64,000 nucleotides of DNA from Rhodospirillales bacterium (GTDB lineage Bacteria; Pseudomonadota; Alphaproteobacteria; Acetobacterales; Acetobacteraceae). The position numbers and the translations under genes are program-made. This document shows positions 17,839 through 25,499 of this stretch, one piece after another; position 1 is the first letter of the stretch, and every line of letters starts with the position of its first letter. The DNA lies in the NCBI GenBank assembly GCA_025359905.1, contig JANYDF010000038.1, positions 1 through 64,000 of the forward strand, given 5' to 3'. Under the pieces are notes generated by a model that saw only the letters and a list, made by a program, of their open reading frames with translations, was not told the DNA's origin and searched no databases.

Positions 17839-17915
17839 GGCGGACGTAGCTCAGTTGGTAGAGCGCCAGGTTGTGGTCTTGGATGTCGTGGGTTCGAGAC
17901 CCATCGTTCGCCCCA
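17839..17915 (+). tRNA. tRNA-His (anticodon GTG)
   Basis: A full cloverleaf is readable. The acceptor stem GCGGACG pairs with CGTTCGC (one G-T), with the extra G at position -1 (17839) facing C73, the identity mark of tRNA-His. The D-arm is GCTCAGTTGGTAGAGC, the anticodon loop contains TTGTGGT (anticodon GTG), the T-loop is TTCGAGA, and CCA is encoded (17913-17915). Confidence 0.95.
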
Positions 17916-17931
17916 GCTCCGGATTTCCCCG

Positions 17932-18756
17932 TTAAATTGTGCCGCCAAGCGCCGTCCAGCCGGACAGCGCCATGTAGGCGCCCAGCGCCACGATCAGCGC
18001 GCCCGACACATACGGCAATGCGGCCGCCGCCCGTGGCATTGCGGGCAAATGTTTCGCGGCCTGCCGCGCGCCGATGGCCGCCACGGCGCCAACCGCGACC
18101 AGCATGGCGGCCAGCCCAACGCTGAACGCCAGCACCAGCGAAAACCCCAGCACGGGCTGCTTGAGCCGCATGCACACCAGCAGCGCGGTAAACGCGGCCG
18201 GACACGGCAGCAGCCCGCCGCTGAGGCCGAACAGCACCACTTGGCTATTGCTCACCGCGCCACCCGTCAGATGGCGCTGCAAATCGCGAGCGTGTGCCGC
18301 CGTGTGAGCGTCCACGTGCCGATGATCGTGATTATGGTGATCGTGGCCGTGATCGTGGCCGTGGCCGTGGCCGTGGCCGTGGTCGTGGTCGTGGTCGTGA
18401 TGATGCCGCGTGCGTGCCGCGCCGCGTTGCTGCCGCCAGATTACGCTGGCGCCGATGGCCGCAATGGCAATGCCCGACAGCACCTGCAAGTAGGGATCCA
18501 TGTCCTCGGTGATGAACTGGTTGCCCCATAGTAGCGCCACCGCCGCCAGCACCCAGACCAGCAGCGAGTGAGAGAACGCCGCACTCAATCCGAGCAACAC
18601 CGCCTGCGCCCCGCTGCCGCGCGTGGCGGCAATGAAGGCGGCGATCATGGTTTTGCTGTGGCCTGGCTCCAGCGCATGCAACCCGCCCAGCACCAGCGCA
18701 GCCCCGATCAGCCACGGCACCGAGGAGGTGGCGATCAACCCTGCGTAGTCGGTCAT
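17932..18756 (-). CDS. NicO/RcnA-family nickel-cobalt transporter with long His-rich loop
   Basis: 274 residues with about six membrane segments. The family motif HALEPGHSKT lies in the first segment region and GGLLPCPAAFTALLV in the later half, as in RcnA efflux proteins. Between segments three and four, around residues 115-150, is a cytoplasmic or periplasmic loop made almost entirely of His, Asp and Gly with 22 or so His, a likely metal-binding reservoir. It starts ten bases after the NiCoT gene and is therefore co-transcribed with it. RcnA exports Ni/Co; some NicO proteins import, so direction is not certain. Confidence 0.88.
   Translation of the reverse strand: MTDYAGLIATSSVPWLIGAALVLGGLHALEPGHSKTMIAAFIAATRGSGAQAVLLGLSAAFSHSLLVWVLAAVALLWGNQFITEDMDPYLQVLSGIAIAAIGASVIWRQQRGAARTRHHHDHDHDHGHGHGHGHDHGHDHHNHDHRHVDAHTAAHARDLQRHLTGGAVSNSQVVLFGLSGGLLPCPAAFTALLVCMRLKQPVLGFSLVLAFSVGLAAMLVAVGAVAAIGARQAAKHLPAMPRAAAALPYVSGALIVALGAYMALSGWTALGGTI
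18328..18407. repeat. Imperfect 6-bp tandem repeat coding the His-rich loop
   Basis: Units of GTGGCC, GTGATC and GTGGTC follow each other in phase. On the coding strand they read as His-Gly or His-Asp pairs. Loss or gain of whole units would change loop length without shifting frame, so the number of metal-binding pairs may vary between strains. Confidence 0.7.
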
Positions 18757-18766
18757 CTAAAAACTC

Positions 18767-19849
18767 CTACTCGCCGCGCAGCGGGTCGGCGCCAGAGACG
18801 ATCACAGGAATGTCGTCGAATCGCTTGATACGGTAGATCGCCGCCGAGACGATCCAAGCCAGCACAAAGATGCCGATAATCCCGTAACCGATCAGACCGA
18901 AATTGTCGTTGGCGCTGCCCACCGCGTCCCAAAACCGCCCGGCCATGCCGAACCTGCCGCCAATCAACCCCAGCGCTTCGATGCCGCCCACCAGCAGCGC
19001 GATGACCACGCTGACCGAGGTGATGGTGATGTTGTAGTACAACTTGCGCAGCGGGCGGACGAACGCCCAGCCGTAGGCGCCCAGCATCAGAATCCCGTCG
19101 AGCGTATCAACCAGCGCCATGCCAACGGTGAACAGCAGCGGGAACACCAAGATTGCCCAGATCGGCAAACCCTTGGCCGCCTCGGCGCCGGAGATGCCGA
19201 GCAAACCGACCTCGGTTGCGGTATCGAAGCCGAGACCAAACAGAAGGCCGAGCGGGTACATGTGCCAGCTTCGGGAAATCAGCCGAAATAGCGGCCGGCA
19301 GAGGCGGTTGAGCAGTCCGCGCTGATCCAGCAAGTCCTGCACGCTTTTGTCATCGTACACCCCGCCCCGCCGCACCACCCGGAATGCGCCGAGCATGTCG
19401 AGCAGGATGGCGAGGTTGATGACCGCGACGATAACCAAGAACAGCGTTGACACCAAGGTTCCGGTGATCCCGCCAAGCTGCTTCAAACCGCCGATGCGGT
19501 CCTTGAACGCCAATGCGGTACCGGCGATGCCAGCCGAGGCGAGAAAAACAATGGTGGAATGACCGAGCGAAAAATACAGCCCCACCCCGGCCGGGCGGCC
19601 GCCCTCATGCATCAATTTACGCGTCACGTTGTCGATGGCGGCGATATGGTCGGCATCCACGGCGTGACGCAGCCCGAACGAATAAGCTAGCAGGCATGTG
19701 CCGATGAGCAGCGGGTAGTCGCGGAACACCAGCAGGGCCGCCACCCAGGCCGCCACATTGCCGACCGCCAGCATCCCCAGCATCCCAATGATGCGGTGGC
19801 GGAGCGGCGCGTCGCTACGGCCAAGCAAGCGGGCGAGTTGGGCGATCAT
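18767..19849 (-). CDS. NiCoT-family nickel/cobalt permease (HoxN/NixA type)
   Basis: 360 residues with eight predicted membrane segments. All four family signatures are present: RHAVDADHIAAIDNVTR in the second segment, FSLGHSTIVFLAS, LFGLGFDTATEVGLL and GMALVDTLDGILM. These permeases import Ni2+ or Co2+ with high affinity for enzymes such as urease, hydrogenase or B12-dependent enzymes. The next gene, ten bases on, encodes a NicO protein. Upstream (19850-20008) I looked for a B12 or NiCo riboswitch and saw none. Metal preference cannot be read. Confidence 0.93.
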   Translation of the reverse strand: MIAQLARLLGRSDAPLRHRIIGMLGMLAVGNVAAWVAALLVFRDYPLLIGTCLLAYSFGLRHAVDADHIAAIDNVTRKLMHEGGRPAGVGLYFSLGHSTIVFLASAGIAGTALAFKDRIGGLKQLGGITGTLVSTLFLVIVAVINLAILLDMLGAFRVVRRGGVYDDKSVQDLLDQRGLLNRLCRPLFRLISRSWHMYPLGLLFGLGFDTATEVGLLGISGAEAAKGLPIWAILVFPLLFTVGMALVDTLDGILMLGAYGWAFVRPLRKLYYNITITSVSVVIALLVGGIEALGLIGGRFGMAGRFWDAVGSANDNFGLIGYGIIGIFVLAWIVSAAIYRIKRFDDIPVIVSGADPLRGE

Positions 19850-19987
19850 CCGGCGGTCGTCCTTTGTCCGCTGCGGTCAGTCAACCGGCGCCGCGCCGGC
19901 TACAGTATGGGCCACGCGCTCCGGGTCAAGCCGGACTCCAGCCGCCATGGCCCTGCACCAACCGGGCAGACATCGCCAGCGATGCCC

Positions 19988-20008
19988 GCCCGGCAGCAGC
20001 CGCCGGGC
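19988..20008 (-). terminator. Hairpin directly after the NIPSNAP gene
   Basis: GCCCGGC (19988-19994) pairs with GCCGGGC (20002-20008) around a seven-base loop, immediately beyond the stop codon at 20009-20011 on the minus strand. There is no T-run, so termination is only suggested. It would separate the NIPSNAP gene from the NiCoT gene. Confidence 0.35.
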
Positions 20009-20335
20009 CTATTTGACCGACGAGAACGCCGTCGGCAGCAAAATCTGGTTGCTGACGTTCAGCACGATGGCCCCGTCTTTCTCAGTCTCGGCGCGCGCCG
20101 CAATCCATTCCGGGTCAGCCTGGAAAGCGGCCCATTTCGCTTCGCGCTCAGCCAAGTTGTCCCATTCCACCAGATAGGTCAGGTCCTGGTTGCTCTCGCC
20201 GACCAGCGTGGTCCAAAACCCAGCCTGCCGGATGCCGTGCTTGGCCCAAATCCGCAGCGTGTGGTTTTGAAAGCGGGCCAGCAGGTTCGGCAATCGGCCG
20301 GGCACGCAGCGGTAGACGCGCAATTCGTGGATCAT
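20009..20335 (-). CDS. NIPSNAP family protein
   Basis: 108 residues. The ATG at 20335 follows a GGAG site six bases upstream; a much longer open frame upstream is antisense to the next gene and is not used. The protein reads as one ferredoxin-like NIPSNAP domain: MIHELRVYRCVPGRLPNLLA, then the Trp-rich middle (GFWTTLVGESNQDLTYLVEW, DNLAEREAKWAAFQADPEWI) and a C-terminal strand (ILLPTAFSSVK). Members are small dimeric proteins of mostly unknown role, often beside catabolic enzymes. It is divergent from a DadA-like oxidase gene 78 bases away. Confidence 0.85.
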   Translation of the reverse strand: MIHELRVYRCVPGRLPNLLARFQNHTLRIWAKHGIRQAGFWTTLVGESNQDLTYLVEWDNLAEREAKWAAFQADPEWIAARAETEKDGAIVLNVSNQILLPTAFSSVK

Positions 20336-20413
20336 TGAGTCTCCTCCGGCGCGGCTTTCCTTCCGCCGCGCTCGGCGTATCGTGGCCGAGACGCCAGCGT
20401 ACGGAAAGCACCC

Positions 20414-21673
20414 ATGACCAGCCCTCCAACACACACCGCCGTGCTTGGCGCCGGGATAATCGGCGCCTGTTCGGCACTGGAATTGCTGCGCGACGGCCAC
20501 CGCGTCACCATCGTCGAACCCGGCCCGCCGGGCGGCGAGCAGGCGGCGAGCTACGGCAACGGTGGCTGGCTGTGCCCATGTTCGGTGCTGCCGGTCAGCG
20601 AGCCGGGGCTGTGGCGCAAGGTGCCGGGCTACCTCGCCGACCCGCTTGGGCCGCTGGCGATCCGCTGGCGCTATTTTCCAAAATTGCTGCCGTGGCTCAC
20701 TAAGTTTCTGCGGGCTGGGTCCAGCATGGGCCGGGTGCGCAAATTGGCGCGCAGCCTGCGCCCCTTGGTCGAAGGCAGCCCGGAGCGGCATTTGAAGCTG
20801 GCCACCGAAGCAGGCGTGGCCCATCTGATCGTGCGCACCGGGCTGATCTACGTGTATCCGTCGCGCGGCGATTTCCTGAAGGAAGCGCCGTTCTGGGCGA
20901 TCCGCCACGAAAACGGCGTGCGCTGGCTGGAACTGGATGCGCAGGAATTGCGCCAGCGTGAACCGCAACTCGACCGGCACTATCAATTCGGCGCTTTCAT
21001 CGAAGATGGCGGGCATTGCACCGACCCTGGCGCGTATGTGGCGGCCCTGGTGCGCCATGCTGTGTCGCTGGGCGCCATGCTGGTGCAAGCCGATGCAGTG
21101 GGCTTCGACATCGCCAATGGCCGGTTGCGCGGCGTGCGCACCGCCACCGGCACGATTGCCTGCGACCGCGCGGTGATCGCCGCCGGGGCCCGCTCGAAAG
21201 CCTTGGCGCTGGCGGCGGGCGACGACGTGCCGCTGGAAACCGAGCGCGGCTACCACGCCATGATCGCGACCCCCGAAGCCGGGCCGCGCCATCCGCTGAT
21301 GCCGAGCGACGGTAAAATGGTGAACACGCCAATGGCCGGCGGCTTGCGCAGCGCCGGGCAAGTGGAACTCGGCGGTCTGGAGGCGTTGCCCAACTGGAAG
21401 CGCGCCGAGATTTTGCGCGAACAGGCACGGCGGGCGTATCCGGGGCTTTCGGTGACGGATGTGAAGGTCTGGATGGGCCACCGCCCGTCGATGCCGGACA
21501 GTTTGCCGAATATCGGCCCGGCGAGCGGCTGCGCAGATGTCTTGCATGCCTATGGGCATGGGCATATCGGCCTTGCCTCGGGGGCAACGACCGGGCGTCT
21601 GGTGGCGGATTTGATCACCGGCAAGCCACCGGTGATCGATCCTGGGCCGTATTCGGTGCGGCGGTGGCGGTAG
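20414..21673 (+). CDS. FAD-dependent D-amino-acid dehydrogenase-like oxidoreductase (DadA/DAO family)
   Basis: 419 residues, the usual length. The N-terminal FAD site is AVLGAGIIGACSALELLRDG with a Glu ending the second strand (VTIVEPG). The glycine-rich ASYGNGGWLCPCSVLPVSEP is the DadA-type signature after it. Later blocks are GGHCTDPGAYVAALVRHA, AVIAAGARSKALALAAGDD, the DadA segment LETERGYHAMI and the C-terminal FAD loop HAYGHGHIGLASGATTGRLV. It should oxidise a D-amino acid or similar amine to the keto acid and pass electrons to quinones at the inner membrane. No racemase gene is adjacent, so the physiological substrate is open. Confidence 0.88.
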   Translation: MTSPPTHTAVLGAGIIGACSALELLRDGHRVTIVEPGPPGGEQAASYGNGGWLCPCSVLPVSEPGLWRKVPGYLADPLGPLAIRWRYFPKLLPWLTKFLRAGSSMGRVRKLARSLRPLVEGSPERHLKLATEAGVAHLIVRTGLIYVYPSRGDFLKEAPFWAIRHENGVRWLELDAQELRQREPQLDRHYQFGAFIEDGGHCTDPGAYVAALVRHAVSLGAMLVQADAVGFDIANGRLRGVRTATGTIACDRAVIAAGARSKALALAAGDDVPLETERGYHAMIATPEAGPRHPLMPSDGKMVNTPMAGGLRSAGQVELGGLEALPNWKRAEILREQARRAYPGLSVTDVKVWMGHRPSMPDSLPNIGPASGCADVLHAYGHGHIGLASGATTGRLVADLITGKPPVIDPGPYSVRRWR

Positions 21674-21694
21674 ACCGCTTGCATACAGCCATAA

Positions 21695-21710
21695 TTCGAC
21701 CATTCTCGAA
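21695..21710 (+). promoter_or_regulatory. Candidate ArsR operator upstream of the decayed arsenic operon
   Basis: TTCGA (21695-21699) and TCGAA (21706-21710) form an inverted repeat with a six-base spacer just before the arsR remnant. ArsR-type repressors bind imperfect TTCGAA-like palindromes at this location. With the repressor gene broken, the site is probably no longer regulated from here. Confidence 0.5.
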
Positions 21711-21712
21711 AC

Positions 21713-21917
21713 ATTGAAAAATCAGAAGCCGTCTCGACACTCGCCGCCCTCGCTCACGACACGCGGTTGGCAGTGTACCGGGTGCTGATACAGGCGGGGC
21801 CGATGGGGGTCGCTGCTGGCCTATCTGACCGAAAATTGCTGCCAAGGCGGCAACGGCATGCTGCCGGTCGCCGAAGGCTGCGGCCACGAAGCCCACGCTT
21901 GTTCGTGCGCTGGCTGA
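21713..21917 (+). pseudogene. arsR: arsR arsenic repressor remnant with internal deletion
   Basis: The start of an ArsR protein is readable from 21713 (ATT where ATG is expected): IEKSEAVSTLAALAHDTRLA then VYRVLIQAGPMG. In intact family members a helix-turn-helix and the metal-binding helix follow. Here the text jumps, in a different frame, to the family's C-terminus: SLLAYLTENCCQGGNGMLPV ending HACSCAG and TGA at 21915. About 40 residues, including the DNA-recognition helices, are missing at the junction near 21810-21818. The product cannot be a repressor. Confidence 0.75.
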
Positions 21918-21942
21918 CCGGTGCACCCAAGGAAAGCCCCCC

Positions 21943-22511
21943 ATGTCCATTTTTGAACGCTACCTCACCCTATGGGTGGCGCTGTGCATCGTCGCGGGCG
22001 GTCGGTGGGGCTGTACATCGTTGTGCCAGTGCTGCTGGCGCAACGCCTCCGCCGGGTGCTGCTCGGCCAAGGCGAGGCGGCGTTTGCCCGGGCGCTGCAC
22101 GCCATCCAGCCGCTTTCGCTGACCGCGCTGCTGGCGACGCTGGTGCTGCTGTTCGCGTTTCAGGGCGAGGAAATCGTCCGCCAGCCGCTGGTGATCGTGC
22201 TGCTGGCGGTGCCGATCCTGATCCAAGTGTACTTCAACGCTGGGCTGGCTTACCTGCTGAACCGCGCCAGCGGCGAAGCGCATTGCGTGGCCGGGCCGTC
22301 GGCGCTGATCGGGGCCAGCAATTTCTTCGAACTGGCGGTGGCCGCCGCGATCAGCCTGTTCGGCTTCACCTCGGGCGCAGCGCTGGCCACTGTGGTGGGC
22401 GTGCTGATCGAGGTCCCGGTGATGCTGACCATCGTGGTTATCGTGAACGGCTCGAAGGGCTGGTACGAAGCGGGCACCGCAGTGCGCCGGGTTGCTTTGG
22501 GGAGAGCGTGA
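21943..22511 (+). pseudogene. acr3: acr3-type arsenite exporter remnant with internal deletion
   Basis: ATG at 21943 follows a GGAAAG site and opens with the family's N-terminus MSIFERYLTLWVALCIVAGG. At about 22000 the frame changes and the text continues as the C-terminal half of ACR3: SVGLYIVVPVLLAQRLRRVL, then VYFNAGLAYLLNRASGEAHC, VAGPSALIGASNFFELAVAA and FGFTSGAALATVVGVLIEVP. Roughly half of the ten-helix transporter is lost and the pieces are out of frame. Known ACR3 proteins are about 350 residues and need the N-terminal half with its essential Cys, so no export is expected. Confidence 0.78.
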
Positions 22512-22513
22512 AC

Positions 22514-22924
22514 ATGACTGACGCTGCCAACATCACGATCTATCACAATCCGGCCTGTGGTACCTCGCGCAATGTGCTGGGGTTGATCCGCAACAGCGGC
22601 GCGCAACCGCGCGTGGTTGAGTACCTGAAAACGCCGCCATCCCGCGAAACATTGCTTGGCATGATTGCCGCCATGGGTCTCACCCCGCGCGGGTTGCTGC
22701 GCAAGAAGGGCACGCCTTACGAGACACTCGGGTTGGACAATCGAGCGTTGAGCGACGACCAGATTGTCGACGCCATGCTCGCGCACCCAATCCTGATCGA
22801 GCGGCCAATCGTGGTGACGCCGCTCGGCACCAAGCTGTGCCGCCCATCTGAGGCGGTGCTGGACATCCTCCCCGAACCGCAACGCGGCGGGTTCTACAAG
22901 GAGGACGGTGCCAAAGTGGTGTGA
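22514..22924 (+). CDS. arsC: Arsenate reductase, glutaredoxin-dependent type
   Basis: 136 residues, intact. Catalytic Cys15 lies in ITIYHNPACGTSRNVLGLIR, the signature of the plasmid R773-type ArsC that reduces arsenate to arsenite with glutathione and glutaredoxin. The conserved arginines are visible in ERPIVVTPLGTKLCRPSEAV and in the helix LTPRGLLRKKGTPYETLG. A GGGAGAG ribosome site precedes the ATG at 22514, three bases after the acr3 remnant. With the exporter broken, reducing arsenate would leave more toxic arsenite inside the cell unless another exporter exists elsewhere. Confidence 0.93.
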   Translation: MTDAANITIYHNPACGTSRNVLGLIRNSGAQPRVVEYLKTPPSRETLLGMIAAMGLTPRGLLRKKGTPYETLGLDNRALSDDQIVDAMLAHPILIERPIVVTPLGTKLCRPSEAVLDILPEPQRGGFYKEDGAKVV

Positions 22925-22931
22925 GACCCAC

Positions 22932-23696
22932 CTAAAGCAGCCGCTGCAACGCCAGACATACCGGCACCATGTCCGGGATCAGCAACGTGGTGAAGCGGTC
23001 CAGCGCCGGGCGGATTTCCGCGATATTGGCCGGCGGCGGGCCTGGATTGGGCAGCAGGGCAGCGGCTTGGGCTGCATTCGCGGTCGCTGTGCGGGTGGCC
23101 CGCAGCGTGTCGGGCACCAGAAGCGGCGCGAGGGCGCACGGCAAGGCGGCAATCAGCTCTGGCCATGGCGCCAGCGCCAAATACAGGCTTGGCACCACTG
23201 AGTCGCCAGCGCCGTCGTGGCGGGCTGCAAGCGCCCGTACGCTGGCGGCAACCTCCGGCGCAAGCGAATCCAACCGGGGCAGAGGCCGCAGTTTTGGCGC
23301 CGAGCGCGGTATTGGGCTGGGCGTCAGCGCCGCTGGCGGGCGGGCGCCGTCCAGCCACAGCCGCAAGCCTGTCAGCGTCAGAAGATTGGTCAGATTGCCT
23401 CGGGCGTAGGCGTCGATCACGATGCGGGCGCCGACGGGGGCGCGGAAGTTGACCGGGGCCAGCGGCGGCAACGGCACCGCCGCCGCCAGCCGGGCGCGGG
23501 CCTCAGCAAGTTCGGCGCTCGCCATCACTGGGCGCAGCGCCGCCCACGCCCAGTCCAGCACACCGCCCGGCAACGCGGCAAAGTGCCGCCAAATCAAATT
23601 CACCACCGGCACGCCAGAGACAGCGCGTAAGTCGGCGTAGATGGCGGCCACCGCTGGCGGGGCCTCGGATTCGGGAATTTGCGGCAGGGCGTTCAT
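22932..23696 (-). CDS. DehI-type (group I) haloacid dehalogenase-like protein
   Basis: 254 residues, somewhat shorter than DehI of Pseudomonas (about 300 from memory). The opening IPESEAPPAVAAIYADLRAV and VPVVNLIWRHFAALPGGVLD matches the family. An internal pseudo-repeat supports it: the second half repeats the pattern as VVPSLYLALAPWPELIAALP. DehI enzymes hydrolyse both D- and L-2-haloalkanoic acids by direct water attack. I cannot place the catalytic Asp with certainty; the Asp residues in ARHDGAGDSVV are candidates. It overlaps by four bases the gene for a group II dehalogenase upstream, strong context for haloacid catabolism. Confidence 0.65.
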   Translation of the reverse strand: MNALPQIPESEAPPAVAAIYADLRAVSGVPVVNLIWRHFAALPGGVLDWAWAALRPVMASAELAEARARLAAAVPLPPLAPVNFRAPVGARIVIDAYARGNLTNLLTLTGLRLWLDGARPPAALTPSPIPRSAPKLRPLPRLDSLAPEVAASVRALAARHDGAGDSVVPSLYLALAPWPELIAALPCALAPLLVPDTLRATRTATANAAQAAALLPNPGPPPANIAEIRPALDRFTTLLIPDMVPVCLALQRLL

Positions 23697-24367
23697 CGGA
23701 TCAGCAATCCTGGCAATGCGGCGAGGCTATCGATTTCAGCGTCCGGCGCGCCGGGCAGCCGTTCGCGGCGCTGGGCGTAGCGGTTGCACCACACGACCCG
23801 CATGCCGAACGCCGAAGCGGCGTGCGCGTCCCATGCATTGGACGACTGGAAGCACACTTGGGCAGCTTGCACCCCCAGCGTGTCGAGCGCGTATTGGTAA
23901 GCGGCCGGATGGGTCTTGAAGCGGCGCACCGCATCGACCGACAGGACGGCGTCAAACAATCCAGCAATGCCTGCGCTGCGGACGGCCGCTTCCAGCATGA
24001 CCGGCGCGCCGTTCGACAGAATGGCGGTGACAAACCCAGCCTCACGCAAGGCCCGCAGCACGCCGGGCACCTCGGGGAACGCGCTGAGCGAGAGGTACAA
24101 TTCCATCAACTGCGGATGCAGGGCCGTGGGCAAGTTCAGCGTGTCGAGCGCAAAATCGAGCGCTTCGCCAGTGACTTGCCAAAAGTCGGCGTAGCAGTCT
24201 TGCAAGGTGCGCAGCCATGTGTATTGCAATTGCTTGTCGCGCCATAGCGCGCTGAGCGCCGTCCGGCTTTCGGCCGGCACACCGGGGCAACGCGCGGCAG
24301 CAGTGGCGAAATCGAACACCGTGCCATAGGCGTCGAACACGCAGGCTCGGATGCCGGTGAGGCTCAT
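23693..24367 (-). CDS. L-2-haloacid dehalogenase, HAD type II
   Basis: 224 residues, the family length. The nucleophile Asp12 is in VFDAYGTVFDFATAA. The substrate Arg lies in QYTWLRTLQDCYADFW, the second HAD motif is AILSNGAP, the Lys is in RRFKTHPAAYQYAL, and the type II signature is FQSSNAWDAHAASAFGMRVV then WCNR. These residues separate true dehalogenases from general HAD phosphatases. The enzyme hydrolyses L-2-haloacids to D-2-hydroxyacids through an aspartyl ester. It is the first gene of a two-gene operon with the DehI-like protein, and starts 80 bases from a divergent DsbA-family gene. Confidence 0.92.
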   Translation of the reverse strand: MSLTGIRACVFDAYGTVFDFATAAARCPGVPAESRTALSALWRDKQLQYTWLRTLQDCYADFWQVTGEALDFALDTLNLPTALHPQLMELYLSLSAFPEVPGVLRALREAGFVTAILSNGAPVMLEAAVRSAGIAGLFDAVLSVDAVRRFKTHPAAYQYALDTLGVQAAQVCFQSSNAWDAHAASAFGMRVVWCNRYAQRRERLPGAPDAEIDSLAALPGLLIR

Positions 24368-24447
24368 GCGGGCTTCCTTATTGGTGAGGTCATCCGCAAA
24401 ATGCCAGCGGTCATTCGCTTATATGGCACAGTGCCGGGAAACAAAAC

Positions 24448-25113
24448 GTGACAAACGCACATCTGGCAAACGCGCCTCTGGGTGGTCCGCACCTGATCTA
24501 TTTTGCCGACCCGATGTGCGCATGGTGCTGGGGCTTCTCCCCGGTCATCGGCGCGATTGCGCAACACTACGGCGCCGCTTTGCCAATCCGGCTGATCCTG
24601 GGCGGGCTGCGCCCCTACACCACGGAACCGATGGACGCCGGGACCGTCGAACAGCGCCGCAGCGGCTGGCAACGCGTGGCCGAGGCCAGCGGGCAGCCGT
24701 TCGACATCCGCTTCTGGGACCGGGTGGGCTTTGTGTACGACACCGAGCCGGCCAGCCGGGCGGCCGCGGTGCTGCGCAGGCGTAGCCCGGCGATGGCCCT
24801 GGACGCGCTGCGGCGTCTGCACGCGGCGTTCTACGCCGAGAATCGCGACGTGACTCAGCCAGAAGTTCTCGCCGATATCGCGGAGGAGATGGGCGTCGAA
24901 CGCACCGGATTCCTCGCTGAATTGGCAAGCGAGTCGGCGCGGGCCGAGACGCGGCAGGATTTCGCCATAAGCCAACGCACCGGAATTCGCGGCTTCCCGT
25001 CGTTGATTGCGGGCAGCGGGGCAGATAATCAATACGTGATGTTGACTAATGGGTTTCAGCCCGCCGCCCGCGTCTTGGAAATCGTGGCGGCTTGGCAGGC
25101 TAGTCTTGCGTGA
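24448..25113 (+). CDS. DsbA-family (FrnE-like) thiol oxidoreductase
   Basis: 221 residues with no signal peptide, so probably cytoplasmic. The active site is DPMCAWCWGFSPVIG, with Cys24 and Cys27 in a CxxC at the start of the first helix. A helical insert follows (residues 80-165) and the cis-Pro loop is GIRGFPSLIAG. The start is a GTG at 24448 with GGGAAA about seven bases upstream. The family includes FrnE and other cytoplasmic disulfide isomerases. It is divergent from the dehalogenase operon, but no functional link can be shown. Confidence 0.85.
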   Translation: MTNAHLANAPLGGPHLIYFADPMCAWCWGFSPVIGAIAQHYGAALPIRLILGGLRPYTTEPMDAGTVEQRRSGWQRVAEASGQPFDIRFWDRVGFVYDTEPASRAAAVLRRRSPAMALDALRRLHAAFYAENRDVTQPEVLADIAEEMGVERTGFLAELASESARAETRQDFAISQRTGIRGFPSLIAGSGADNQYVMLTNGFQPAARVLEIVAAWQASLA

Positions 25114-25235
25114 AGATGCTGCAACGGCCGCCGTGGGGGCTGGACAGCGATTCAGTCCGCACGGCGAAATGGAAAATGGCAGATGGGCTTCTAGAAAATT
25201 CCACACACTAAATTGCCTTTGCAGCGGTTGATGTA

Positions 25236-25275
25236 CGAAAATTTTCGAATCTACTTTCAAATTTTTGAAAATTTG
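25236..25275. repeat. Two adjacent AT-rich perfect palindromes
   Basis: CGAAAATTTTCG (25236-25247) and CAAATTTTTGAAAATTTG (25258-25275) lie ten bases apart. Such AT-only palindromes are rare in this GC-rich window. They could bind a regulator of the kinase gene or a nucleoid protein. On the plus strand the second can also fold into a weak hairpin after the DsbA-family gene. Confidence 0.6.
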
Positions 25276-25439
25276 GATGCCGAAAGTCTGACGCCGTCTA
25301 TCCCGGCAGCATCTGCGGCGCCAAGCGCGCCGCCGGCACACCACAAACCTTCGTTTATCTTGCCCGTTATACAAGGCGCGTGACCGGTAGCGGGCGGTGA
25401 GTTGGGACATTCAGCGGGTCCAATGCGCTGATCGATAAG

Positions 25440-25468
25440 TTGTTCACCCGGAAGCATCGCACTAAAAT
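25440..25468 (+). promoter_or_regulatory. Candidate sigma-70 promoter upstream of the hybrid kinase gene
   Basis: TTGTTC (25440-25445) and TAAAAT (25463-25468) are separated by exactly 17 bases. A transcript from here would have a leader of about 195 bases before the kinase start at 25670. Confidence 0.5.
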
Positions 25469-25499
25469 CGTTCTGTCTCAAGTCGCGAAAGGCGTTCAA

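Noticed and set aside
18328-18407. CRISPR-like short repeats
   Set aside because: The units are six bases, lie inside a coding region and encode a His-rich loop.
19850-20008. Possible cobalamin or NiCo riboswitch upstream of the NiCoT gene
   Set aside because: I found no B12-box or conserved core; the GC hairpins are better explained as the end of the NIPSNAP transcript.
21767-22924. A continuous 385-codon frame running through the arsR and acr3 remnants into arsC
   Set aside because: Only its arsC end and a short arsR piece are real. The middle is out of frame with the acr3 text, so continuity is accidental.
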